Source: Echinicola rosea (lineage in GTDB: Bacteria > Bacteroidota > Bacteroidia > Cytophagales > Cyclobacteriaceae). Taken from it: 64,000 nucleotides of DNA. The position numbers and the translations under genes were made by a program. The first letter of the stretch is position 1; each line of letters starts with the position of its first letter. The stretch lies in contig NZ_CP040106.1 in the NCBI RefSeq assembly GCF_005281475.1, forward strand, positions 1,679,501 to 1,743,500. Direction: 5' to 3'. Below, in pieces: positions 1-8,205 of this stretch. Below the pieces are notes generated by a model. The model saw nothing but the letters and a program-made list of their open reading frames with translations. It was not told the origin of the DNA and made no database searches.

Positions 1-1737
1 TTGCTGGTGGCCTTTACCCTTATTCCGCTCCTGACTTCACGGTTTTCCAAACTGGAACACCTTAACCCAAACAGTGTGTTTGGAAAGGTCGTCAATGGCT
101 TTGAAGGGTTTTTGGACGGTTTTGTTGCGTGGCTGACAGGGATTTTGAAATGGGCATTTAACCATAAAATCATTACCCTGGTGGTGACCTTCGTATTATT
201 TGTTTCTTCGTTTCTTTTGGTGGGATTTGGTTTTATCGGAAGTGAATTTGTAAGTGAAGGGGATAAAGGGGAGTTTATTGTCCGATTGGAATTGCCCAAA
301 TCGGCGACCCTGGAGGAGACCAACTTTACTACGAGAGAGGCAGAAAACTACCTGACCAAGAATTCCCTGGTCAGCAGTGTATTTACGACAGTGGGACAGA
401 CTACAGGAGGAATGTCCGGAAGCCAATCCACACCTTATGCGGCTGAGATCACCGTCAAGATGGTCGATGCAGAAAAGCGGAACATTACCGCTCCGGAGTT
501 TGCCAAAGAAATGGAAATCGCCCTAGAGGAGAATATCATCGGTGCAGAATTTACCGCCGTACCAATAGCCATTACCGGGACCGCCAATGATGCCCCGATA
601 CAAATTGTCCTTTCAGGACCTGACTTGGATACCCTAAGGAGTTTTTCCAAAAAAGTGCTGGCGGAGGTTGAAAGCGTTTCCGGTACCCGAAAGGCAGAAA
701 CTTCACTGGAAGAAGGTAACCCGGAGATTCGTGTGGAAGTGGACCGGGCGAAAATGGCTGACCTTGGCTTAAACATGTCCATGGTAGGTGGTACGATGCA
801 GGTGGCCTTTAATGGCAATACCGACACCAAATACCGCGACGGAGACTATGAGTATGATATCAATATCCGCATGGATGAATTTGACAGAAAATCGGTCGCC
901 GATATTGAAAACCTGGCCTTTGTCAATAATGTAGGGCAGACGGTTTTGCTAAAACAGTTTGCCAGTGCCATCCCTTCTGAGGGTCCCAGTGAGCTAAACC
1001 GTCAGGACAGGATTACCGCTGTGACGGTGCAATCCCAAGTGTCCGGCCGGCCTACAGGTACCGTCGGTGCGGAAATCCAAGAGCGGATAGCTAAGCTGGA
1101 CCTTCCCAAAGAAGTGACCATTGCCTATGAGGGAGATATGAAAATGCAGGAAGAAGGTTTTGGGAGCTTGGGAATTGCCTTGCTGGCTTCCGTGCTCTTG
1201 ATCTACCTGATCATGGTGGCACTTTATGATAACTACGTCTTTCCACTTGTGGTGATGTTCTCCTTGCCGCTGGCGGTGATAGGTGCCTTACTGGCATTGG
1301 CAATGTCCAGTTCTGCACTGAGTATATTCAGTATATTGGGCTTGATCATGCTGATGGGGTTAGTGGCGAAGAACGCGATTTTATTGGTGGATTTTACCAA
1401 TCAATTGAAAGAGGCTGGTCTGGAAGTGAAAGCCGCCCTGATCAAGGCAGTGGAAATTCGTTTCCGACCGATCCTGATGACCACACTAGCAATGGTGTTT
1501 GGTATGCTGCCGATCGCCATGGCCTCAGGAGCAGGTGCTGAGTGGAAGAATGGGCTTGCTTGGGCATTGATCGGTGGATTGATCTCCTCCATGTTCCTGA
1601 CCATGGTGGTGGTGCCGGTGATCTATTACATCTTTGACCGTATCCTGGCGCGCTTTGGAAGAGACCAGAAAAAAGAAATTGTGATCGAAGAAACTGAGCT
1701 TTCGGAGTCTGAATCGGAGGTGGCCGAGTATGTTTAA
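1..1737 (+). CDS. RND efflux transporter, inner-membrane subunit (C-terminal part)
   Basis: Partial gene: the reading frame is open at the window edge, so the true start lies upstream. The 578 visible residues match the second half of an AcrB/HAE1-type proton-driven pump. One membrane helix is seen near residues 57-76, a periplasmic porter and docking region follows, and a cluster of five or six helices fills residues 387-555, including the segment MGLVAKNAILLVDFTN typical of RND helix 10/11 loops. The acidic tail after residue 560 is cytoplasmic. Such pumps export drugs, detergents or lipids with a periplasmic adaptor and an outer-membrane channel, which would be encoded upstream and cannot be seen. 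The substrate cannot be predicted. Family assignment is secure. Confidence 0.93.
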   Translation: MLVAFTLIPLLTSRFSKLEHLNPNSVFGKVVNGFEGFLDGFVAWLTGILKWAFNHKIITLVVTFVLFVSSFLLVGFGFIGSEFVSEGDKGEFIVRLELPKSATLEETNFTTREAENYLTKNSLVSSVFTTVGQTTGGMSGSQSTPYAAEITVKMVDAEKRNITAPEFAKEMEIALEENIIGAEFTAVPIAITGTANDAPIQIVLSGPDLDTLRSFSKKVLAEVESVSGTRKAETSLEEGNPEIRVEVDRAKMADLGLNMSMVGGTMQVAFNGNTDTKYRDGDYEYDINIRMDEFDRKSVADIENLAFVNNVGQTVLLKQFASAIPSEGPSELNRQDRITAVTVQSQVSGRPTGTVGAEIQERIAKLDLPKEVTIAYEGDMKMQEEGFGSLGIALLASVLLIYLIMVALYDNYVFPLVVMFSLPLAVIGALLALAMSSSALSIFSILGLIMLMGLVAKNAILLVDFTNQLKEAGLEVKAALIKAVEIRFRPILMTTLAMVFGMLPIAMASGAGAEWKNGLAWALIGGLISSMFLTMVVVPVIYYIFDRILARFGRDQKKEIVIEETELSESESEVAEYV

Positions 1738-1764
1738 TTATAGTTAGTTGGTGATTGATGATAG

Positions 1765-1835
1765 TCGGTGTGGCCTGAAGGGATGTACAGCCACCTATAC
1801 AGGCGGGAAGCTCAGCATTCCCTTGGCCACACCGA
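1765..1835. repeat. Long imperfect inverted repeat downstream of the RND gene
   Basis: The arm TCGGTGTGGCC at 1765-1775 is mirrored by GGCCACACCGA at 1825-1835, and the pairing continues inward through AGGGA (1779-1783) and TCCCT (1819-1823), leaving a loop of about 35 nt. No run of T follows, so it is not a simple intrinsic terminator. It could stabilise the 3' end of the RND mRNA, act as a factor-dependent stop, or be an extragenic palindromic element. Confidence 0.55.
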
Positions 1836-1950
1836 TATTGATCATTTCACTCAGGGTAAATGATGCGGAAAGTGTCATTTAAGAAAGTGATAAAATTAAT
1901 GTTGGGACGAAAACATGACTTGTCTCGTCTTAAAAGAAAAGTTAAAAGCC

Positions 1951-2196
1951 ATGAAAACAACAAATTACACCAAACTGAAGACCATCATCGAAGTGATGGG
2001 TAAATATGGTATCACGACCGTGTCCAAAGTAAAGCGGTCCGATTTTGTGGAGGATATGGGGTTTGACCAAATTTACCTTAACGGACTGATCTTTGAAGTG
2101 GAGGATGCCCTTCACCTGGAGCTTTCCGAGGAAATGGCCCACTCCCTCAAAAGTCCTGAAGAGCTTATTCGGTTCATGATACAACACCAAAATTGA
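1951..2196 (+). CDS. Acyl-carrier-protein-like small protein lacking the phosphopantetheine serine
   Basis: An 81-residue protein with the size, four-helix pattern and acidic second helix of acyl carrier proteins. The segment FVEDMGFDQIYLN lies where carriers have a DSL motif, but the modified serine is replaced by Gln40, so it should not accept 4'-phosphopantetheine. The following helix (VEDALHLELSEE) also matches the family pattern. I chose the ATG at 1951 because the protein then begins like other carriers. An in-frame ATG at 1915 would add 12 residues. It stands alone between an efflux pump and an LPS-kinase-like gene, with no fatty-acid or polyketide genes nearby. It may be a regulatory or structural relative of ACP. 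Fold assignment is by eye. Confidence 0.6.
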   Translation: MKTTNYTKLKTIIEVMGKYGITTVSKVKRSDFVEDMGFDQIYLNGLIFEVEDALHLELSEEMAHSLKSPEELIRFMIQHQN

Positions 2197-2255
2197 TAAA
2201 ATAAACGTGGAAGGCCCCCCCGTTTTCATTAAAAGGGTGTCCTTCCGGTAAGGCG

Positions 2256-3035
2256 ATGCGAAAACAATTACAGGTAAATAGCAAGTTTGAATTTTTAAGA
2301 AACTATTTGGAGGAGATTCCTGATAAATTTAACCAGCGTGGGGAGGTGATCTATGACCTTCGCAATCAAGTGCGAATTGATGAAGTGGACGGTGTGAAAT
2401 TAGTCATCAAATCCTTCCGAAAGATATACTTGGCCAATAGGTTGATTTATGCATATCTCCGCCCCACCAAGGCTAAAAGGGCCTATGAGTACGGTCGTTT
2501 GCTGCAGGAGCGTGGGATCAATACGCCAGAACCTGTGGCCTATATAGACTGCTTGGATAATGGGATGCTGAAGGCGGGGTATTTTGTGTCACTGTACACG
2601 GATTACCAACCGCTTTCATCATTTGATGTATCTGATGCAGGTAGGGCAAGGAACTTACTGGACAATTTGGCTCACTTTACCGTCAAGCTCCATCAGAACG
2701 GGATTTTTCATGAAGACTATACCCTCAGCAATGTGCTCTATCAGGAACAAAACGGGGTTTTTGACTTCAACTTGATTGACAATAACAGGCTGAAGTTTGC
2801 CTCCATCAATGAAAAGCTGGCAGCCAAGAGCCTCAACCGCCTTGGCTTTCAGCCGGAAATGCTGACCTATTTGGTGAGAAGGTATGCGGAGATCAGTGGA
2901 ATGAATGCGCTGAAAGAATTGAAGCTTTTTTACGATTACAAGTACGAAACCAGCCTGAAGTACCAGACAAAGCATAAACTGAAAGGGCTGAGGAATTTAT
3001 TATGGCATAGGGAAAAGCTGAAATCCCCCTGTTGA
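2256..3035 (+). CDS. Lipopolysaccharide kinase (Kdo/WaaP-like) family protein
   Basis: A 259-residue soluble protein with a small-kinase fold. An N-terminal lobe carries VDGVKLVIKSF, with a candidate ATP-binding lysine, and then KRAYEYGRLLQERGINTPEPVAY. The catalytic-loop-like segment FHEDYTLSNVLY resembles the HxDxxxxN pattern, and FNLIDNNR stands where the metal-binding Asp is expected. These are traits of the Kdo kinase/InaA family, which phosphorylates sugars of the LPS inner core at the cytoplasmic face of the inner membrane. The acceptor here is not known. The gene is followed by a strong intrinsic terminator. Confidence 0.75.
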   Translation: MRKQLQVNSKFEFLRNYLEEIPDKFNQRGEVIYDLRNQVRIDEVDGVKLVIKSFRKIYLANRLIYAYLRPTKAKRAYEYGRLLQERGINTPEPVAYIDCLDNGMLKAGYFVSLYTDYQPLSSFDVSDAGRARNLLDNLAHFTVKLHQNGIFHEDYTLSNVLYQEQNGVFDFNLIDNNRLKFASINEKLAAKSLNRLGFQPEMLTYLVRRYAEISGMNALKELKLFYDYKYETSLKYQTKHKLKGLRNLLWHREKLKSPC

Positions 3036-3042
3036 GTGTGAT

Positions 3043-3083
3043 AAAGCCTTCCAATGTTGTGAAAATTGGAAGGCTTTATTTTT
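3043..3083 (+). terminator. Intrinsic terminator after the LPS-kinase-like gene
   Basis: Arms AAAGCCTTCCAAT (3043-3055) and ATTGGAAGGCTTT (3064-3076) form a perfect 13-bp stem with an 8-nt loop, followed by a T-rich tract. It starts 8 nt after the stop codon of the preceding gene. Confidence 0.9.
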
Positions 3084-3139
3084 TTGGTTCTGATGATGAG
3101 ACGATTATATCTTATCTTTCGTATAGAGAAATAAAAGCC

Positions 3140-3769
3140 ATGAAATTTCACCTTTTAATATTGACCATTTTTTTGTTTTTTGGGGGAGTGTTGTGGGCGT
3201 GCAATGATGAAAAAAATTTTGGTGGGAAGTGCCCTCCTGTGGATCCTTATTTTAAAATTGAAAGTATCCGGTCCTATAATCTTAAAGTAGTAGGTTCCGG
3301 TAACAATCCTTGGACGGGTATTCCTGAAGGAGACCAGGTTTACTGGTGGAATTTTTTCATTCGTTTTGCCTTCGATTCGGAATATTTAGCACTTGAAGGT
3401 TTTGGTCCCAACAGTAACTTGAAGGCATTGTCATGTTTGCCTGCTGGCTATAAGGGAGATAAAGTAGGGGTTGATACCCTTTACCTGAAAACGCTATCTG
3501 ATTTTAGCATGGATTATGCTGCAGGAGATACCCTAAACTCCATAATGCTGATGCAAGATTGGACTTTCAGCAGAGACAATTTTGAGGAGTTTTTTTCGAT
3601 TGGTACATACCTAAAAGAAAATGGTGCGGGGATTAATCGGGAGGTTTTTGAAATGAAGATGACAGAAGGCCCGGCAAAAGCAGGTGAGTATACTTTTGAA
3701 TTGATTTATGTGCTGAACAATGGAGACGTGTTTAGGCACACCACGGCACCTGTTTTATTGAGGAACTAA
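3140..3769 (+). CDS. Predicted lipoprotein of unknown function
   Basis: A 209-residue protein from the ATG at 3140. The frame is open back to 3032, but that stretch holds the upstream terminator, so the later start is preferred. It begins with a hydrophobic signal ending in VLWAC, a plausible lipobox, so it should be lipid-anchored after cleavage before the Cys at residue 21. The mature part is rich in aromatic residues and ends in a beta-strand pattern (YTFELIYVLNNGDVFRHTT), suggesting a beta-sandwich. No family is recognised. It lies 6 nt ahead of another exported protein, and the two are probably co-transcribed. Confidence 0.7.
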   Translation: MKFHLLILTIFLFFGGVLWACNDEKNFGGKCPPVDPYFKIESIRSYNLKVVGSGNNPWTGIPEGDQVYWWNFFIRFAFDSEYLALEGFGPNSNLKALSCLPAGYKGDKVGVDTLYLKTLSDFSMDYAAGDTLNSIMLMQDWTFSRDNFEEFFSIGTYLKENGAGINREVFEMKMTEGPAKAGEYTFELIYVLNNGDVFRHTTAPVLLRN

Positions 3770-3775
3770 TTACCA

Positions 3776-4210
3776 ATGGATATGGTACAAAAAGTCGTAT
3801 TATGGAAAAAGAGACTTGCCATTGGTTGGATAGTTCTACTCGTTTGCTTAGGCTTGACCCCAATGGCCATTGCGCAGGACGTCGTGGAAACACCAACCGT
3901 AAAGGATTCCGTTAGCGCTGCAATGGAAGAGGTCGCTGGGGATTATAGGTACATGGACGGTATTTATGATGCTACCATTACCCTGGATGAAAAAGGGATT
4001 TTCTGTCTAAACCGTACTACCTGTTTTGGTAGGCTTATAGAAAAGAAGGGCACTTGGAAGCTGATCGATCAGCAAGTATCTTTGACGGATGAAGATGGAC
4101 AGACAGAAACGACCCGATTTATCCATGCAGAAGGCAAAACGTTATTGATGCGAGGGCCCTATGAGCGGGTAAGGGATTTTAAAAATATGCAAAACCAGAC
4201 AACCCATTAA
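3776..4210 (+). CDS. Exported protein of unknown function
   Basis: A 144-residue protein with a signal peptide: a positive start (WKKR), a hydrophobic core and a probable signal peptidase I site after AIAQ. The mature part has a pattern like small Bacteroidota lipocalin-type domains: an aromatic GDYRYMDG start, DATITLDEKGIFCLNR, and GTWKLIDQQVSLTDEDG. It holds two cysteines in a CLNRTTC segment. Alternative start codon at 3782. It follows the previous lipoprotein by 6 nt and precedes a DUF1801 gene by 11 nt, so the three may form one transcript. No function is claimed. Confidence 0.65.
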   Translation: MDMVQKVVLWKKRLAIGWIVLLVCLGLTPMAIAQDVVETPTVKDSVSAAMEEVAGDYRYMDGIYDATITLDEKGIFCLNRTTCFGRLIEKKGTWKLIDQQVSLTDEDGQTETTRFIHAEGKTLLMRGPYERVRDFKNMQNQTTH

Positions 4211-4221
4211 TATACAATTCC

Positions 4222-4653
4222 ATGAAAGACCTTCAATTAGTTACTGATCCAGCGGTGGAACAGGTTTATAGCAAATATCCAGATCATGTCAAGCCAAAGA
4301 TGGTCGAGCTGAGAATGCTGGTGAGGGAGACTGCCAGGGAAATGGAAAATGTCGGAAAATTGGAGGAAACGCTGAGGTGGGGAGAGCCCAGCTTTATCAC
4401 CAAGGTGGGCAGTACTCTGCGGATGGACTGGAAGGCAAAACAGCCAGACCAATATGCGCTATATTTTAAATGCACCAGCAAGTTGGTACCCAGTTTTAAG
4501 ATGGCTTATCAGGATGTTTTTATGTTTGAGGGGACCAGGGCGATTGTTTTTCAGATGGATGACAGTATTCCTAAAGTGACACTGAAAAAATGTATCGGGG
4601 CAGCGCTGACCTATCATAAGGTGAAGCATTTACCCCTGTTGGGACTGGGGTGA
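4222..4653 (+). CDS. DUF1801 domain-containing protein
   Basis: A 143-residue cytoplasmic protein matching the DUF1801/YdhG-like family. It has an N-terminal helix pair (KPKMVELRMLVRETARE), the family's characteristic ETLRWGEPSF segment, a beta strand with a YALYFKCTS motif, and FEGTRAIVFQMDD near the C-terminus. Family members are related in fold to iron-chaperone frataxin-like proteins, but their biochemical role is not settled. Assignment to the family is good and the function is unknown. Confidence 0.8.
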   Translation: MKDLQLVTDPAVEQVYSKYPDHVKPKMVELRMLVRETAREMENVGKLEETLRWGEPSFITKVGSTLRMDWKAKQPDQYALYFKCTSKLVPSFKMAYQDVFMFEGTRAIVFQMDDSIPKVTLKKCIGAALTYHKVKHLPLLGLG

Positions 4654-4715
4654 AATTGTTTTTTGGGGTTTAAGTGTCTTATATCCGTTTGTATGACCAA
4701 AATTATGCTCAAATT

Positions 4716-4721
4716 AGGAGG
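4716..4721 (+). promoter_or_regulatory. Strong Shine-Dalgarno sequence before the methyltransferase
   Basis: AGGAGG lies 6 nt before the ATG at 4728. A perfect Shine-Dalgarno sequence is unusual among the genes of this window, most of which start after A/T-rich leaders, as is normal in Bacteroidota. It fixes the start at 4728 and hints at a different translation strategy or origin for this gene. Confidence 0.6.
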
Positions 4722-4727
4722 TAATCT

Positions 4728-5453
4728 ATGGCAACTACATCAGGAGATTTGTATGACCCGACATTTGTCAAAGGAATGTTTGACAGGATGTCCAACACCT
4801 ATGGGCTGGCGAACTTGGTCACCTCCTTTGGGTTTACGGCCGTTTGGAGATACCAGTGTATTGCTGCTCTGCCCGTGTCCGAAGCACGGACAGCAGGCTA
4901 TGACCTGATGTCAGGAATGGGGGAGTCGTGGCCTGCCATTCAGCGCCGTTTTGGAAAGGATGTTAGGATTATGGCAGTAGATATATCTGATGAGATGAAT
5001 CATAAGGCTAGGCGAAATATTCAAAGGCATGGATATCAGAAAATTAAGTTAAGGCAATTGAATATACTGGACCATGACCTTCCGGAAGAATCCGCAGAAT
5101 TTATTGTATCTACTTTTGGGCTAAAAACCTTTTCCCTAGTACAGCAAGAGGCTTTGGCCAAGGAGATGGCCAGGCTTTTAAAGCCGGGAGGTGCTTTTTC
5201 ATTGATTGAGATTTCAGAACCAAGGCCAAGAATACTTAAATGGTTATATATGTTTTACTTAAAAGTGGTCATTCCATGGATTGGAAAGGTTTTTCTAGGG
5301 AATAAGGAGGATTACCGTATGCTGGGAAAGTATTGTGAACATTTCAAAAACAGCAGGGACTTTTACCGGTATCTTAAAGCCTATGGCATGGAAGTATCGT
5401 ACAAATCATATTTTTTTGGATGTGCTACAGGTGTTTATGGAATAAAGCGGTAG
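4728..5453 (+). CDS. UbiE-like class I SAM-dependent methyltransferase
   Basis: A 241-residue protein with the Rossmann methyltransferase order: motif I in degenerate form (YDLMSGMGES), an acidic residue for ribose binding in IMAVDISDEM, motif II near ILDHDLP...FIVSTFGLKTF, and motif III around MARLLKPGGAFSLIEIS. The N-terminal FDRMSNTYGLANLVTSFG resembles UbiE/COQ5. The C-terminal part has a hydrophobic stretch (LKWLYMFYLKVVIPWIGKVF), suggesting a lipid-like substrate or membrane contact. The usual GxGxG is SGMGE here. It has no quinone-biosynthesis neighbours, so whether it is the true menaquinone methyltransferase cannot be told. Confidence 0.75.
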   Translation: MATTSGDLYDPTFVKGMFDRMSNTYGLANLVTSFGFTAVWRYQCIAALPVSEARTAGYDLMSGMGESWPAIQRRFGKDVRIMAVDISDEMNHKARRNIQRHGYQKIKLRQLNILDHDLPEESAEFIVSTFGLKTFSLVQQEALAKEMARLLKPGGAFSLIEISEPRPRILKWLYMFYLKVVIPWIGKVFLGNKEDYRMLGKYCEHFKNSRDFYRYLKAYGMEVSYKSYFFGCATGVYGIKR

Positions 5454-5648
5454 TCTTATGTGATAGTATGTTTTTGGTTAAAAACATTTATATACGTAAT
5501 TTATACCTACATTTTGTGTTAATACCTATGTTATTTATAAAAAATAGAAGTTATAAGGAAATGGGTAGGCTTTTTGCTAACTTAATGGAAACAACGCTGA
5601 GGATATCAGTAAAGTAAAATGACATTTTAAACCTAAATTCTATCATAT

Positions 5649-6140
5649 ATGAACAACGGATCATTTTTAGTAGCAGTAGCCTTAGTGATAGGGCTAGCTG
5701 CTTGTGACGGAAAGAAAACTTCCGAGACTACCACATCTGAAAGCATGGAAAGCCATGAAGCGTCAATGGAAAAGGAAATAGCGTTTACTGTAGCAGAGAA
5801 GTATTTTATGAAAAACGATGCGCCAAACTTGGCTGATCCCAAGATAGAGACTGCTAAGGAGTTTGCGAAGTTTTTTGGGTCTGCCACAGTGATGGGAGAA
5901 GATGGAAAGCCTACTGCAATCGATTTTCAGACCCAATATGTCATTGCGGTGACCAAATCGGCCACAAATGTGGACACTGAGCTTAGCCCGGTGAGTTTGG
6001 TAAGCGATGGAGAGGGAAAATTGACACTTTCTTACAAAGTGGAGAAAGGCGAAACTCAAAGCCATTCTATGAAACCGATTTTGATCGTTATTGTAGGGAA
6101 GACTGCTGACGGAGAGGTGACCGTAAGAGAAGTGGATTAA
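5649..6140 (+). CDS. Predicted lipoprotein of unknown function
   Basis: A 163-residue protein. The N-terminus has a short hydrophobic segment ending in GLAAC, a good lipobox, followed by a charged and serine/threonine-rich linker (KKTSETTTSESMESHE). The globular part contains the strand-rich segments FQTQYVIAVTKSATN and GKLTLSYKVEKGE and ends in VIVGKTADGEVTVREVD, a pattern seen in small exported protease-inhibitor-like or NTF2-like proteins, but no family is certain. It is a single gene, closed by an intrinsic terminator. About 195 nt upstream have no credible gene. Confidence 0.65.
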   Translation: MNNGSFLVAVALVIGLAACDGKKTSETTTSESMESHEASMEKEIAFTVAEKYFMKNDAPNLADPKIETAKEFAKFFGSATVMGEDGKPTAIDFQTQYVIAVTKSATNVDTELSPVSLVSDGEGKLTLSYKVEKGETQSHSMKPILIVIVGKTADGEVTVREVD

Positions 6141-6164
6141 AACATGAAGTGTAGTTTTATACAT

Positions 6165-6199
6165 TGCCCTGGGATAGGTTTATTCCAGGGCTTTTTTTT
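6165..6199 (+). terminator. Intrinsic terminator
   Basis: GCCCTGGGA (6165-6173) and TCCAGGGC (6184-6191) form an 8-bp stem followed by eight T residues. It lies 25 nt downstream of the lipoprotein stop codon. Confidence 0.88.
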
Positions 6200-6227
6200 G
6201 TCTTATACCAAAATATCATAAACTTTG
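6198..6227 (+). promoter_or_regulatory. Candidate Bacteroidota-type promoter of the pseudouridine synthase
   Basis: TTG at 6198-6200, a 19-nt spacer, then AAACTTTG at 6220-6227, one mismatch from the TAnnTTTG -7 element. It overlaps the T-run of the preceding terminator and lies 17 nt before the ATG at 6245. Found by eye only. Confidence 0.35.
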
Positions 6228-6244
6228 TCCATTAACCGATCATT

Positions 6245-6907
6245 ATGCTCCGATATTTTGTGATTTATAAGCCTTTTGGTATTCTGAGCCAGTTTAGCGG
6301 AGATGCCAATACCCTCAAGGAACTTGGGGATTTTCCCAAGGATGTCTATCCTGTGGGGAGACTTGACAAAGACAGCGAAGGGCTGCTATTGATCACCAAT
6401 GACAAGTCGCTTAACCATTACTTGCTCAATCCGCAATTTGGTCATCAGCGTACGTATTTGGCACAGGTGGAAGGGATTCCCGATGAAGTAGCCTTGCGGA
6501 CTCTTGAAGCCGGGGTGTCCATAAAAGTGGACGGCAAAATGTACAAGACCAAGCCCGCCAAGGCCAAATTAAAAAAAAATGCGCCATTATTACCCGAAAG
6601 AGACCCGCCGATTCGTTATCGTAAGACAGTTCCCGATTCTTGGGTGGAGCTGGTGCTCATAGAAGGTAAAAATCGCCAAGTTCGCAAAATGACTGCGGCG
6701 GTAAACCATCCGACCCTCCGGTTGGTGCGGTGGTCGATGGAGGAATTGGATATTTCGGGCTTTGAAGTGGGCGAAATCAGGGAGCTGGATCAGGCAGGAA
6801 TTTATCGGTTGCTGGCCGTAAGCCCAGCTAAGCTGCAGACAAAGGCACAGCCCGGTGGGAGACACCAAAAGCGACCATCACTGCCCAAAAGAAAAAAAGG
6901 GCGGTAA
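6245..6907 (+). CDS. rluE: Pseudouridine synthase, RluE-like (RsuA/RluB/E/F family)
   Basis: A 220-residue enzyme converting a uridine in rRNA to pseudouridine. The catalytic motif GRLDKDSEGLLLI is at residues 39-51, with the nucleophilic Asp at 41. RTYLAQVEG and ELVLIEGKNRQVRKM follow, as in the RsuA family. No N-terminal S4 RNA-binding domain is present, as in E. coli RluE, which modifies U2457 of 23S rRNA. A basic tail (RHQKRPSLPKRKKGR) could supply RNA affinity. RluE is the closest fit by size and architecture, but target-site equivalence is inferred. Confidence 0.87.
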   Translation: MLRYFVIYKPFGILSQFSGDANTLKELGDFPKDVYPVGRLDKDSEGLLLITNDKSLNHYLLNPQFGHQRTYLAQVEGIPDEVALRTLEAGVSIKVDGKMYKTKPAKAKLKKNAPLLPERDPPIRYRKTVPDSWVELVLIEGKNRQVRKMTAAVNHPTLRLVRWSMEELDISGFEVGEIRELDQAGIYRLLAVSPAKLQTKAQPGGRHQKRPSLPKRKKGR

Positions 6908-6934
6908 AACTTGTGATTTTCAAGGGGTGTTAAA

Positions 6935-6965
6935 TTGTGTTAAAAGGCAATTTATTCTAATTTAG
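6935..6965 (+). promoter_or_regulatory. Candidate promoter of the MoxR ATPase gene
   Basis: TTG at 6935-6937, a 20-nt spacer and TAATTTAG at 6958-6965, one mismatch from the TAnnTTTG -7 element. If used, transcription would start about 70 nt before the preferred ATG at 7041. Confidence 0.35.
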
Positions 6966-7040
6966 GCTTCTTAATTTAGCAAGATGGCTGTCCGCCAGCG
7001 ATTTTATTTAACAAAGCAAAACATAAATCAACTCAGAATA

Positions 7041-8012
7041 ATGCATCAGGAAAAGATTCAGGACGCGATCAAGGAGGTCAGAAAAGTGGTAGTGGGACAG
7101 GATCGAATGGTCAATCGGCTGTTGATCGGGCTTTTTACCAACGGGCATATTTTATTGGAAGGTGTGCCAGGGTTGGCCAAGACCTTGACGGTGAATACCC
7201 TCGCCAAAGTGCTTCACCTCGACTTTAACCGAATCCAATTCACACCCGATTTATTGCCGGCTGACCTTATTGGTACAATGATCTATAACCAGCAAAATGG
7301 TGATTTTGAGGTAAAGAAGGGACCGATCTTTTCCAATCTTATCTTGGCCGATGAGGTAAACCGTTCTCCTGCCAAGGTGCAGTCAGCCCTGCTGGAGGCC
7401 ATGCAAGAGAAGCAAGTGACCATTGGTGAAAACACTTTTCAGCTGGATCGGCCTTTTTTGGTACTGGCCACCCAAAACCCCGTGGATCAGGAAGGTACTT
7501 ATCCTTTACCGGAAGCCCAAGTGGATCGATTTATGATGAAGGTACATATCGACTATCCGGGGAAGGAGGACGAACTGGAAGTGATGCGCCGAATGGCCAA
7601 TATGAGCTTTAGTTCAGAAGTGGAACCGATCCTTTCCAAGGAAGATGTTTTTGACATTAGGGACAAGATCAACCAAGTAGAAGTTTCAGAGCCGTTGGAA
7701 CATTACATTATCGAACTGGTATTTGCTACGCGCTTCCCTGAGCAATATGGCTTGAAGGAAGAAGCGAAATATATTCAGTTTGGGGTATCGCCTCGTGCCA
7801 GTATCAATCTTAACCTTGCATCACGGGCGGTGGCCTTTATGAATGGCCGTGACTATGTGCTTCCAGAGGACATCAAAGATGTCGCCGAAGATGTACTCAA
7901 TCACCGGATTATTCTTAATTATGAGGCTGAAGCGGACAATGTCAACACCAGAGACTTGATCCAGATCATCTTGGATAAGATTCCGATTAACAAATCGGTA
8001 ACATTGAAATAA
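7041..8012 (+). CDS. MoxR-family AAA+ ATPase
   Basis: A 323-residue ATPase with Walker A (EGVPGLAKT, about residues 40-48), Walker B (LILADEVNR), sensor 1 (LATQNP) and arginine-finger regions, ending in the helical lid of the AAA_3/AAA_lid_2 architecture. MoxR proteins are chaperone-like ATPases that usually act with VWA- or DUF58-domain partners in enzyme maturation or envelope stress. Here it is alone: flanked by terminators, with no DUF58 or VWA gene beside it. The ATG at 7041 gives the family's usual N-terminus. An in-frame ATG at 6984 would add 19 residues with no family resemblance. Confidence 0.9.
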   Translation: MHQEKIQDAIKEVRKVVVGQDRMVNRLLIGLFTNGHILLEGVPGLAKTLTVNTLAKVLHLDFNRIQFTPDLLPADLIGTMIYNQQNGDFEVKKGPIFSNLILADEVNRSPAKVQSALLEAMQEKQVTIGENTFQLDRPFLVLATQNPVDQEGTYPLPEAQVDRFMMKVHIDYPGKEDELEVMRRMANMSFSSEVEPILSKEDVFDIRDKINQVEVSEPLEHYIIELVFATRFPEQYGLKEEAKYIQFGVSPRASINLNLASRAVAFMNGRDYVLPEDIKDVAEDVLNHRIILNYEAEADNVNTRDLIQIILDKIPINKSVTLK

Positions 8013-8032
8013 CCGTCTTGAATATGATATGC

Positions 8033-8062
8033 AAAGCCTTTGATTCGTCAAAGGCTTTTTTT
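8033..8062 (+). terminator. Intrinsic terminator after the MoxR gene
   Basis: AAAGCCTTTGA (8033-8043) pairs with TCAAAGGCTTT (8048-8058) around a TTCG tetraloop, followed by a run of T. Near-ideal terminator geometry. Confidence 0.92.
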
Positions 8063-8205
8063 TTGGTCTTTTGTTAATTCAATATTAAAACGCCTGATCT
8101 TTTTTAAAAAATACATAATTGGAAAAATTCCATGGCGAGCAAAAATTGATTCAGCTTTGTGGAGCGAAAACAAAAAAAGCAAACAAACTAAATCAATTTC
8201 ATATC

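Noticed and set aside
4663..4908. 81-codon frame overlapping the methyltransferase start
   Set aside because: The methyltransferase in the other frame has a perfect ribosome-binding site and conserved motifs.
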